Source: SLNP01 sp964446435 (lineage in GTDB: Bacteria; Bacteroidota; Bacteroidia; Bacteroidales; VadinHA17). From it: DNA of 13,355 bases. The position numbers and the translations under genes were made by a program. The notes under the pieces were generated by a model, which saw nothing but the letters and a program-made list of their open reading frames with translations, searched no databases and had not been told where the DNA came from. Position 1 is the first letter of the stretch, and every line of letters starts with the position of its first letter. Shown one piece after another: positions 1 to 6,556 of the stretch. The stretch lies in NCBI GenBank assembly GCA_964446435.1, contig CAYUOS010000091.1, positions 1 through 13,355 of the forward strand, in the 5' to 3' direction.

Positions 1-800
1 AAGATAAAACGACCTTTGTACTTCTCTTCAAAGACGGCCTTAACATCCTGTTCAATATCTGAAAGATAACTGAAATCAGGTCTTTCCTCCATAATTCTGA
101 GAAGGCCGTCTTCATCAATTACCTCTTTACGTGCTGTATTTACAAGTACAGCTCCGTAAGGCATAGTCTTGAGCAGCTCAAAGCCAATTGATTTTTTTGT
201 CTTCTCATTTGCAGGAATATGAAGACTTACATACTGACACTTTGCGTATAGCTCTTCAGCACTGTTGCAGAACTTTATTCCTGAGGCTGTCTTCTCCTCC
301 TCCTTTAGGAAAGGATCAAAGGCATAAATATCCATCTCAAAACCCTGCGCGATTCTTGCCACGTTCTTACCTACGTACCCGAATGCATGAATTCCAATTG
401 TCTTGCCCTTCAGTTCACTGCCAGACTTACCGGCAAAACCTCCCCTTGCCTGAAAGAGCATCATCTCGAAAGCAAGCTCCGCCACTGCATTTGAATTCTG
501 TCCCGGTGTATTCATGGCTACTATATTAGCTGCCGTGCAGGCTGCAAGGTCAAGATTGTCATAACCGGCACCTGCCCTGACAACAATCTTCAGCTTTGGA
601 GCCGCCTTTACAACATCTGCTGATACAATGTCACTTCTGACGATCATGGCATCGGCATCCCTGACAGCTTCGAGAAGCTGGTCAACGCTTGTATACTTTT
701 CCAGAAGGGCAAGTTCATGGCCTGCTTCTTCAACTACCTCCCGTATAAGCTTTACCGCCACGGGTGCGAATGGCTTGTCTGTTGCAACCAGTATCTTCAT
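1..800 (-). CDS. serA: D-3-phosphoglycerate dehydrogenase, 3' end outside window
   Basis: Oxidises 3-phosphoglycerate to 3-phosphohydroxypyruvate with NAD+, the first step of serine synthesis, in the cytoplasm. The frame is open from the ATG at 800 to the window edge (266 codons seen) without a stop. The product starts MKILVATDKPFAP and shows RAGAGYD at residues 75-81, a Rossmann loop GIHAFGYVG at 136-144 followed by an acidic residue at D162 (expected for NAD binding), and NTARKEVI at 221-228 with the catalytic Arg224. The Rossmann loop departs from the classical GxGxxG, as it does in the short Bacteroidota-type enzymes. These are about 300-310 residues long and lack the C-terminal ACT domain, so only about 40 residues should be missing. 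It lies 11 bases after serC and has an AGGAG sequence just before the ATG, so it is co-transcribed with serC. The family assignment is secure; regulation cannot be seen. Confidence 0.95.
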   Translation of the reverse strand, partial: MKILVATDKPFAPVAVKLIREVVEEAGHELALLEKYTSVDQLLEAVRDADAMIVRSDIVSADVVKAAPKLKIVVRAGAGYDNLDLAACTAANIVAMNTPGQNSNAVAELAFEMMLFQARGGFAGKSGSELKGKTIGIHAFGYVGKNVARIAQGFEMDIYAFDPFLKEEEKTASGIKFCNSAEELYAKCQYVSLHIPANEKTKKSIGFELLKTMPYGAVLVNTARKEVIDEDGLLRIMEERPDFSYLSDIEQDVKAVFEEKYKGRFI

Positions 801-811
801 ATCTCCTGTTT

Positions 812-1882
812 TTAGTTATTCGCTTCAAACTCCTTCATTACAGCAACCAGCGCCTCAACGCTCTCCTTTGGAAGGGCATTGTATGTTGACGCCCTGAATC
901 CTCCAACCGACCGATGTCCCGGGATTCCGATCATTCCTCTTGATTTTGCAAAATCTGAAAATGCCTGCTCGAGCTCCTTGTACTCCGGCGCCATTACAAA
1001 ACAGATATTCATCAGCGATCTGTCTTCATGATCAGCCACAGTGGGGACAAACAGCTTGTTTCTCTCAATTTCATCATAAAGTATGGCTGCCTTCTCAATA
1101 TTCTTCTTCTCCATTACCTTCAGACCTCCCATATCCTTCAGCCAGTTGAGTGTCTGTACTGCCGCGAAAACCGGGAGTACCGGGGGAGTATTGAACATTG
1201 ATTCACTCTTTATATGGGTGGCATAGTTCATCATCGTTGGGATAGGCCTTGTTACCTTACCAAGAATATCCTCTCTGATAATTACGAACGTTACTCCGGC
1301 AGGAGCAAGGTTCTTCTGTGCCCCTCCGTAAATAACGGCATACTTTGAGACATCCATCGGCCTGCTGAAGATATCTGACGACATGTCTGCCACAAGAGGT
1401 ACGCTTACATCCATGTCCTTCCTGATCTCAGTACCGAATATTGTGTTGTTGGTGGTGATGTGGAAATAGTCGGCATCGGAAGGAATGGTGTAGTTCTTGG
1501 GTATATAACTGAAGTTCTTGTCCTTTGAAGAGGCAACCTCAATAGCTTCCCCGAACATTTTAGCCTCCTTCAGAGCTTTTGATGCCCATTCTCCTGTGTT
1601 CAGATAGGCTGATTTCTTCTCCATCAGGTTCATCGGAATCATTGAAAACTGCAGGCTTGCGCCTCCTCCCAGAAAAATCACCTGGTAACCCTCAGGTATA
1701 TCCAGGAGCTCCTTGAAAAGGGCTACTGCCTCATTCATTACTGCGATAAACTCTTTGCTCCTGTGTGATATCTCCATCACTGAAAGCCCGGTTCCTGCAA
1801 AATTCTTTACGCCTTCAATCACCTTGTCGATTGTGTACTGAGGTAAAATTGATGGCCCGGCATAGAAATTATGTTTCTTCAT
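812..1882 (-). CDS. serC: Phosphoserine aminotransferase
   Basis: PLP-dependent class V aminotransferase that converts 3-phosphohydroxypyruvate plus glutamate to O-phospho-L-serine and 2-oxoglutarate, the second step of serine synthesis (the family can also act in pyridoxal phosphate synthesis). The 356-residue length is normal. Visible motifs are FYAGP near the N-terminus (residues 6-10), the cofactor-phosphate loop GGGAS at 72-76, W99 that normally stacks on the PLP ring, the Schiff-base lysine K190 in YGGAQKN, and the substrate-binding GHRSVGGFRAS stretch at 322-332. The gene ends 11 bases before serA, so the first two enzymes of the pathway are made together. A consensus Bacteroidota -7 element lies 47 bases upstream of the start. 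There is no clear Shine-Dalgarno sequence before the ATG. No serB-type phosphatase is present in the window. Confidence 0.97.
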   Translation of the reverse strand: MKKHNFYAGPSILPQYTIDKVIEGVKNFAGTGLSVMEISHRSKEFIAVMNEAVALFKELLDIPEGYQVIFLGGGASLQFSMIPMNLMEKKSAYLNTGEWASKALKEAKMFGEAIEVASSKDKNFSYIPKNYTIPSDADYFHITTNNTIFGTEIRKDMDVSVPLVADMSSDIFSRPMDVSKYAVIYGGAQKNLAPAGVTFVIIREDILGKVTRPIPTMMNYATHIKSESMFNTPPVLPVFAAVQTLNWLKDMGGLKVMEKKNIEKAAILYDEIERNKLFVPTVADHEDRSLMNICFVMAPEYKELEQAFSDFAKSRGMIGIPGHRSVGGFRASTYNALPKESVEALVAVMKEFEANN

Positions 1883-1929
1883 ATCGGTTAAATATTTGTG
1901 TTAAAATTTTTTACAAACCCATTAAACTA

Positions 1930-1937
1930 CAAATTTA
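1930..1937 (-). promoter_or_regulatory. Candidate -7 promoter element for serC-serA
   Basis: On the minus strand this reads TAAATTTG, an exact match to the Bacteroidota primary-sigma -7 consensus TAnnTTTG. It lies between comB and serC, 47 bases before the serC ATG. At the expected distance upstream (19 bases) there is only TTC rather than TTG, so the -33 element is weak. If real, it gives serC-serA its own transcription start inside the gcvT-comB-serC-serA row. This is a pattern match only. Confidence 0.4.
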
Positions 1938-1965
1938 TCAAATTATCCCGGTTAACGAATATACT

Positions 1966-2700
1966 TTACAACACATCTTTCTGAAGAGATATAAGCTCAT
2001 CTCCCATCATAACCGGAATGATATCAGTCACATTAAATGTAAGGCAGTAGGGTATACAATGATCAAGCTTCTTCTCCCTGAGTCTGTTCCTGTGAGCTGC
2101 CTTCTCAATATATTTACCAGGGTCAGGTTCAGCTAACCTCCAGAGATCGATTGATGCAAGTGCTGAATCGCATTTCGTTGTAAATCTCCCCTTATTAAGA
2201 AGTTGAGAAGCAATATAGCCTGCGCATAGTGTGTCTTCAAGATTGAATCTGTTCTTCCATCCGGCACAAAATAACAGCACATTTCTGTCAGTGCCGTCAA
2301 GATAATCAACAATAGCGTCTGCGTTCAGAAAAGATCCTATCAAAGTCTGAAAGTATCCTGATGCCATGTGAATTGTACTGGTGCCGTTTGTTGTGGTATA
2401 AGCAACAGTCTTGTCCTTAACCCTTTCAGCAGTGAAGTTCTCAGGTGAGTTCCCGAAATCGGCAAAATCAAGTTTTATTCCGTCACGTTCTCCCGCAACC
2501 AGGTAACCACTTTCTTTAAAGACCCTTGCTTCTTCAACCTCGGCAACGGGTATAATCGACCTTACTCCATTGGCAAATGCAGTACATATTGAAGAGGTTG
2601 CCCTGAAAATATCAATGATTACTACAATCGAATCTCTGTCAGGGTAACCATCTATCAGGGCAGGGGTCAGGCATACTTCAATTCTCCTATCTCCGCTCAT
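1966..2700 (-). CDS. comB: ComB-family phosphatase (2-phosphosulfolactate phosphatase-like)
   Basis: The 244-residue product has the full ComB signature: an acidic IIDIFRAT motif at 28-35, GER at 70-72, DFGNSP at 81-86, TTTNGT at 102-107, CAGW at 145-148 and LEDTLCAG at 154-161. Characterised ComB from methanogens is a Mg2+-dependent phosphatase that releases phosphate from 2-phospho-3-sulfolactate on the way to coenzyme M, and it accepts other 2-hydroxyacid phosphates. Bacteroidota do not make coenzyme M by the methanogen route, so the physiological substrate here is unknown. It starts 38 bases after gcvT, with a hairpin in that gap, and is followed after 83 bases by serC. It may belong to serine/glycine metabolism or to sulfonate (sulfolactate, cysteate or sulfonolipid) metabolism. 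The family is confident; the substrate is inference. Confidence 0.88.
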   Translation of the reverse strand: MSGDRRIEVCLTPALIDGYPDRDSIVVIIDIFRATSSICTAFANGVRSIIPVAEVEEARVFKESGYLVAGERDGIKLDFADFGNSPENFTAERVKDKTVAYTTTNGTSTIHMASGYFQTLIGSFLNADAIVDYLDGTDRNVLLFCAGWKNRFNLEDTLCAGYIASQLLNKGRFTTKCDSALASIDLWRLAEPDPGKYIEKAAHRNRLREKKLDHCIPYCLTFNVTDIIPVMMGDELISLQKDVL

Positions 2701-2712
2701 ATCTGTTGCCGG

Positions 2713-2732
2713 GCTTTAACTGGACTTAAAGC
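2713..2732 (-). other. Intercistronic hairpin between gcvT and comB
   Basis: Perfect 7-base inverted repeat GCTTTAA / TTAAAGC with a 6-base loop, lying 12 bases before the comB ATG on the minus strand. No T-run follows it on that strand, so it does not look like an intrinsic terminator. It could protect the upstream message, set the gcvT:comB expression ratio, or be an operator dyad. Function is not established. Confidence 0.45.
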
Positions 2733-2738
2733 AGCCAA

Positions 2739-3842
2739 TCACTGCTTATAGAAAGGAAGATTTACCACAATGGCTTTCAGATCCTTGTTTCGTATCCTGA
2801 TAAATATCTCTGTATCTGCTTTCCAGAAACCCTTTGAGAGATATGCCAGGCCGATGCCCGTCTTCAACATGGGAGACATTGTTCCTGAAGTCACCTCCCC
2901 TATTATTTTTCCTTCTCCGTCTACGACCTCATAGTGCTGTCTTGGGATACCCCTGTCAATCATAACGAAGCCCTTTAGGCGGCGGTTAACGCCTTCCTCT
3001 TTTTGACGGATATAAAGTTCTTTGTCTATAAGATCCTTACTGTCAGTGATCTTTGTAATCCAACCCAGACCGGCTTCGATTGGTGATGTGGTGTCATCGA
3101 TATCGTTACCATAGAGGCAGAAACCCATTTCGAGCCTGAGCGTATCCCGTGCTCCCAGGCCAATTGGTTTAATTCCGAATTCCTTACCCGTTTCAAAGAC
3201 CTTCTCCCACAAGATTGAAGCATCCTTGTTGTCAACATAGATTTCACAACCGCCAGCGCCGGTGTAACCCGTGGTCGAGAACAGTACTTTGTCAATACCT
3301 GCAAAGCTTATTTCCCTGAATGTGTAATACTCCATATCGGCCACATTCTCCTGTGTAAGCTTCTGCATCACTTTGAGGGCCAGTGGACCCTGAATTGCCA
3401 GCTGGGCTGTCTCGTCAGAGGCATTTACCAGGTCCCGGCCTGGAACAATACCGAAAGCATGGGCTTGTGATACACACCAGTTCCAGTCTTTTTCAATGTT
3501 GGCAGCATTTACAACGAGCAGATACTTCTCATTAGAGAACCTGTAAACCAGAAGGTCATCGACTATGCCTCCCCTGCCGTTGGGAAAGCATGAATACTGT
3601 ATCTTGCCATCATACAGCGCCTCAACATCGTTACTGGTAATATGCTGCAGGTAGCTGGTGGCATTTGGGCCGGTAACCCAGAATTCGCCCATATGTGAGA
3701 CATCAAATACACCAAGCTTCTCCCTTACCGTAATGTGTTCATCATTGATTCCGCTGTATTCTATGGGCATATTGTACCCTGCAAAAGGCAGCATCTTTGC
3801 TCCAAGTGCCTCGTGAAATTTCGTAAAAGGAGTATTTTTCAT
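2739..3842 (-). CDS. gcvT: Aminomethyltransferase (glycine cleavage system T-protein)
   Basis: Transfers the methylene group of the aminomethyl-lipoyl H-protein to tetrahydrofolate and releases ammonia; part of the glycine cleavage complex (P, T, H, L) in the cytoplasm. The length of 367 residues is typical. Conserved stretches include GAKMLPFAGYNMPIEY near residue 14, VFDVSHMGE at 45-53, and GGIVDDLLVYR at 91-101, whose paired aspartates 95-96 include the catalytic Asp of the family. TGYTGAGGCEIY lies in the middle of the protein, and GLGARDTLRLEMG follows at the start of the C-terminal half. gcvP, gcvH and lpd are not in the window, so the complex is encoded at scattered loci. The gene heads a same-strand row with comB, serC and serA. 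The 102-base upstream gap is AT-rich; I found no glycine riboswitch and no convincing promoter there. Confidence 0.97.
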   Translation of the reverse strand: MKNTPFTKFHEALGAKMLPFAGYNMPIEYSGINDEHITVREKLGVFDVSHMGEFWVTGPNATSYLQHITSNDVEALYDGKIQYSCFPNGRGGIVDDLLVYRFSNEKYLLVVNAANIEKDWNWCVSQAHAFGIVPGRDLVNASDETAQLAIQGPLALKVMQKLTQENVADMEYYTFREISFAGIDKVLFSTTGYTGAGGCEIYVDNKDASILWEKVFETGKEFGIKPIGLGARDTLRLEMGFCLYGNDIDDTTSPIEAGLGWITKITDSKDLIDKELYIRQKEEGVNRRLKGFVMIDRGIPRQHYEVVDGEGKIIGEVTSGTMSPMLKTGIGLAYLSKGFWKADTEIFIRIRNKDLKAIVVNLPFYKQ

Positions 3843-3921
3843 TTCTGATTAAACTTTGATTAATACGGCTCTAATGTATATATTTTGAAATAACAATTCC
3901 TTGAGCAAGATCATTAAATAC

Positions 3922-3948
3922 CTAAATAACTGTCTGTCTGTTATTTAG
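3922..3948 (-). terminator. Hairpin at the 3' end of the OmpA-family gene, containing its stop codon
   Basis: Perfect 9-base inverted repeat CTAAATAAC / GTTATTTAG around a 9-base loop made of TGTC repeats. The right arm (3940-3948) contains the TAA stop codon of the upstream minus-strand gene (3945-3947). The stem is AT-rich, and on the minus strand it is followed by GTATTTAATG rather than a clean T-run, so termination would be weak. It is the only terminator-like structure between this gene and gcvT, so read-through into gcvT is possible. Confidence 0.45.
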
Positions 3949-6035
3949 AATTCAAGTATCTTAAACTCCACCCTTCGGTTTGCAGCCCTGCCTTCTGCCG
4001 TTGCATTGCTTTCAACAGGCTGACCGGAACCAAATCCCCTGGTTTCAATACGCGATCTGTCTATCCCTTTGCCTATTATATAACCTGCAACCGAGTTGGC
4101 CCTGTCGAGGCTGAGCCGGTTATTCAGATCAGCACTTCCGGTGTTGTCTGTATGGCCAGATATCTCTATTCTCATGGCAGGGTTCTCGTTCATGATGTTA
4201 GTAAGCTTGTCAAGTTCTTCAAAAGAGGCAGTTGTCAGCACAGCTTTTCCTGTTTCGAAGAATATATTCTTTAACACGACCCTGGTGCCGACAGCTATCT
4301 TTTCAAGGTAATAATTTGAATAGAAGGTCTCTCCAATATAGGCTGACGGTATCTCCACCTTTCGCATGTCGGAAAGGTAACCGTTGCTTCTTATCTCAAC
4401 CATGTAATTCTTCCGGGTTTTGACGTTAACCCTGAACGAACCATCCGCTTCTGACGTAAGAAGAGATGCTACTACCTGATATGTATCCGGATCAATAATG
4501 TCGATTCTTGCGACCAGTGGTGTTTCATCCTTCGTATCAAGAACTCTTCCCTCAAGGTTGAAAACACTCTCCTTAACCTCTGGCTGGACCTCTCTGATTA
4601 CCTCCCTGACAACGACAACAGTATCTGTTATTCTGATCGGCTCGGGAACAACCGGTTCAGGAACCGGTACCGGTACCGGCTCTGGCTCCGGTTCGGGGAT
4701 GGGTGGCAATATACGGGCTGAATAAATATCGAGGCCACCGAACCCACCTGATCGGTTCGATACAAACCAGAAAAGACTGTCATTCATCATAGATGGCCTG
4801 GGATAGATATCATCGTACACTGAATTAAAGGGCATTCCGGCATTCACAGGAATACCCCATCTGCCGTCTGGCTGTCTCTCAGAGAAAAATATATCGAACC
4901 CGCCTATTGAGTTATGCCCCCTGGAACTGAACCACAAAGTGTCTCCACCTCTTGAATAGGCAACAGACTCCTCATCCATAGGGGTGTTGAGAATAGCTAT
5001 GTTCTCTGGCTTTTCCCATCTATTTCCCCTTTTCTTCGATATATATATGTCTTTGCCGCCAGCTGAATCTTTGTTCCTGGCACTTATAAAAGCCATCTCG
5101 TCACCACATGGAGAAAATGCAACCGAGGTTTCAGCAAAAAGCGAATTTATCCAGCCATTGAATGGTCTGGGTTTTGACCAGATACCTTTTTTGAGCCGTG
5201 TCACCATTATATCTCCATCGCCTCTGAATCCGGCATAGATATACATCAGATTTCCATCCTGCGACATATAGAGCGGTGCCTCACAGTACATGGTCGTTAT
5301 CTTACCCTCAAGCACTTGTCCTAACCCCCATGAACCATCATGGAACGTTGAAATGAAGATGTTCTCATCAGGCATCTCATCGGTGTAGGAGCCGGCCGTA
5401 TTCCTTCCGGTTGGCCTTCTTGAAGCATAATAGAGCCTTGTATCATTATTATTTAGAACAGGTGAATAGTCATCAAATGAAGAGTTTATGTTATTGCCTG
5501 CATTTAAGACCTCAATCCTGGCAGTATCGGCACCAATAAACATGCCTGAGTTTCCTTCATCGATGTACCGTCTTACCCTGGAAAGTATCTCCGGACTCTT
5601 TTTGGTGTTAGTCTCAAGATACTCGGTATATTTTGCCACTGCTTCAATAAACTGTCCGTTGTACTGGTATGCCCTGCCTGTAAGCAACAATATATCTTCT
5701 GACACGGAAGGCTTAAGCGAATGTGCCTTAAGAAAATATCCAAGGGAACGTTCCCTTGACGATGTGTATAAATAGCATACGCCAAGCTTGTAGTTCAGTT
5801 CAGCATTCTCAGCATTGTATTGATAAGCAACACTGTACTCGGCAATCGCCTCAGGGTACCTTAAGACTCCCGCAGAATAGAGCTTATCTCCCCTGCCTAC
5901 ACTTTTCCATGCAGCCTCAAAGCCTGGCTTGTCGGTTCTGAACTCATTTCTGGCTATCCTTACATTTGCCTGTGGAAACATGGCCTGACTGCAAAGAAAA
6001 AGCAATAGAAGGGAAATTGATGTGCGGAGATTCAT
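3945..6035 (-). CDS. OmpA-family envelope protein with TPR, PD40 propeller and regulatory-fold domains (PorE-like)
   Basis: Predicted periplasmic or outer-membrane-associated protein of 696 residues that should anchor to peptidoglycan. An N-terminal signal peptide (hydrophobic 7-19, cleavage probably near QA-NV at 23/24) has no good lipobox. TPR-like helical repeats follow (about 45-160), then PD40/WD40-like propeller blades (about 190-442) with repeated SxxGGxDIY/F-type strands ending near 334, 384 and 440. A Pro-Glu/Val linker runs from 444 to 466, a carboxypeptidase-regulatory-like beta domain from about 491 to 578, and an OmpA C-terminal domain from 585 to 694. The last has GHTDNTG at 627-633 and the residues expected to bind diaminopimelate, D630 and R645, plus GRAANRRVEF near the end. 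This domain order is that of PorE, a type IX secretion/gliding component, but many Bacteroidota paralogues share it and no por/gld genes are nearby. It is divergent from the Hpt gene. Confidence 0.9.
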   Translation of the reverse strand: MNLRTSISLLLLFLCSQAMFPQANVRIARNEFRTDKPGFEAAWKSVGRGDKLYSAGVLRYPEAIAEYSVAYQYNAENAELNYKLGVCYLYTSSRERSLGYFLKAHSLKPSVSEDILLLTGRAYQYNGQFIEAVAKYTEYLETNTKKSPEILSRVRRYIDEGNSGMFIGADTARIEVLNAGNNINSSFDDYSPVLNNNDTRLYYASRRPTGRNTAGSYTDEMPDENIFISTFHDGSWGLGQVLEGKITTMYCEAPLYMSQDGNLMYIYAGFRGDGDIMVTRLKKGIWSKPRPFNGWINSLFAETSVAFSPCGDEMAFISARNKDSAGGKDIYISKKRGNRWEKPENIAILNTPMDEESVAYSRGGDTLWFSSRGHNSIGGFDIFFSERQPDGRWGIPVNAGMPFNSVYDDIYPRPSMMNDSLFWFVSNRSGGFGGLDIYSARILPPIPEPEPEPVPVPVPEPVVPEPIRITDTVVVVREVIREVQPEVKESVFNLEGRVLDTKDETPLVARIDIIDPDTYQVVASLLTSEADGSFRVNVKTRKNYMVEIRSNGYLSDMRKVEIPSAYIGETFYSNYYLEKIAVGTRVVLKNIFFETGKAVLTTASFEELDKLTNIMNENPAMRIEISGHTDNTGSADLNNRLSLDRANSVAGYIIGKGIDRSRIETRGFGSGQPVESNATAEGRAANRRVEFKILEF
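4649..4697 (-). repeat. Palindromic low-complexity tract coding for a Pro-Glu/Val linker
   Basis: Contains three tandem copies of a 6-base unit, ACCGGT, ACCGGT, ACCGGC (4663-4680), flanked by AACCGGTT and CCGGTTC variants and GGCTC repeats. On the minus strand it encodes alternating Pro-Glu and Pro-Val between the propeller and the regulatory-fold domain. The 12-base unit ACCGGTACCGGT is itself a palindrome. Unit number could vary by slippage without breaking the frame, changing linker length by two residues per unit. Confidence 0.6.
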
Positions 6036-6050
6036 AATGCATGCTTTTAC

Positions 6051-6066
6051 TTGTTAAAAGTAACAA
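6051..6066. promoter_or_regulatory. Small dyad in the divergent region before the OmpA-family gene
   Basis: Perfect 6-base arms TTGTTA / TAACAA around AAAG, 16-31 bases before the start of the minus-strand OmpA-family gene, followed on the plus strand by a T-rich run. A second small dyad GGCAT-TTG-ATGCC lies at 6084-6096. They could be a 5' leader structure or an operator. The evidence is symmetry only. Confidence 0.25.
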
Positions 6067-6145
6067 TATTTTTTCTTTCAGATGGCATTTGATGCCTATT
6101 GTAATCTCAATGTTATAAACAGACTGTTTATTCTATACTTTTTTC

Positions 6146-6153
6146 TAATTTTG
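6146..6153 (+). promoter_or_regulatory. Candidate -7 element for the Hpt-STAS pair
   Basis: TAATTTTG is an exact match to the Bacteroidota TAnnTTTG -7 consensus. Nineteen bases upstream is ACTG, two of three matches to the TTG -33 core. The Hpt ATG lies 40 bases downstream, giving a plausible leader of roughly 30 bases. This is the best promoter candidate in the 158-base divergent gap at 6036-6193. Confidence 0.45.
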
Positions 6154-6193
6154 CTTTCCTCAACAGCTTAATTGAGTTTAACCTTACCAATCC

Positions 6194-6544
6194 ATGGATT
6201 ACAGATATATTAAAACGGACTATCTGGAGATGGTTTCAGGAGGCAACAGGGAGATAACCGGGGAGTTGATATCTATTTTCAGGCAACAGGTTCAGGAGTT
6301 CAATGAGCAGATGGCCACTCTGTTTAAGAACGGCAAATATGAAGAGATGGGCCTTCTCGCTCACAAGGCCAAATCGTCTGTCGCAATAATGGGCATGGAA
6401 GAACTGGCCTCTCTTCTCAAGGAGATGGAGACCATGGCCCGCACCGGTGCCAACAGCAACACTTATTCAGACACTTTGATAAGATTCAGTAATGATACAG
6501 CAGAGGCTGTAAAGGAACTGGAATCTTACCTCTCTACCCTTTGA
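6194..6544 (+). CDS. Hpt (histidine phosphotransfer) domain protein
   Basis: A stand-alone Hpt protein of 116 residues that should carry phosphoryl groups between a hybrid kinase's receiver domain and a downstream receiver, in the cytoplasm. It is almost entirely helical. The phosphoacceptor motif is LAHKAKSS at residues 55-62, with H57 as the expected phosphorylated histidine and the Lys and small residues three to five positions later that typify the family. The following IMGMEEL resembles the usual post-motif helix turn. It has no kinase or receiver domain and no membrane segment. The STAS gene starts 12 bases after its stop, so the two are very probably translated from one message. The partner kinase and response regulator are not in the window. 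No Shine-Dalgarno sequence is evident. Confidence 0.85.
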   Translation: MDYRYIKTDYLEMVSGGNREITGELISIFRQQVQEFNEQMATLFKNGKYEEMGLLAHKAKSSVAIMGMEELASLLKEMETMARTGANSNTYSDTLIRFSNDTAEAVKELESYLSTL

Positions 6545-6556
6545 CATATATGAGTT

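Noticed and set aside
188..529. Plus-strand 113-codon open frame near the left edge
   Set aside because: Antisense to serA, whose reading frame is open and conserved throughout. The product has no recognisable family.
3843..3944. Possible promoter or glycine riboswitch upstream of gcvT
   Set aside because: The best -7-like string (TACATTAG on the minus strand) has a mismatch, and the only TTG lies 15 bases away, too close. The gap is 102 AT-rich bases with no glycine-riboswitch-like paired structure that I can see.
5988..5999. Lipoprotein signal in the OmpA-family protein
   Set aside because: The Cys in the signal peptide is preceded by Leu-Phe-Leu, which does not meet the lipobox requirement for a small residue just before the Cys. 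Signal peptidase I cleavage a few residues later fits better.
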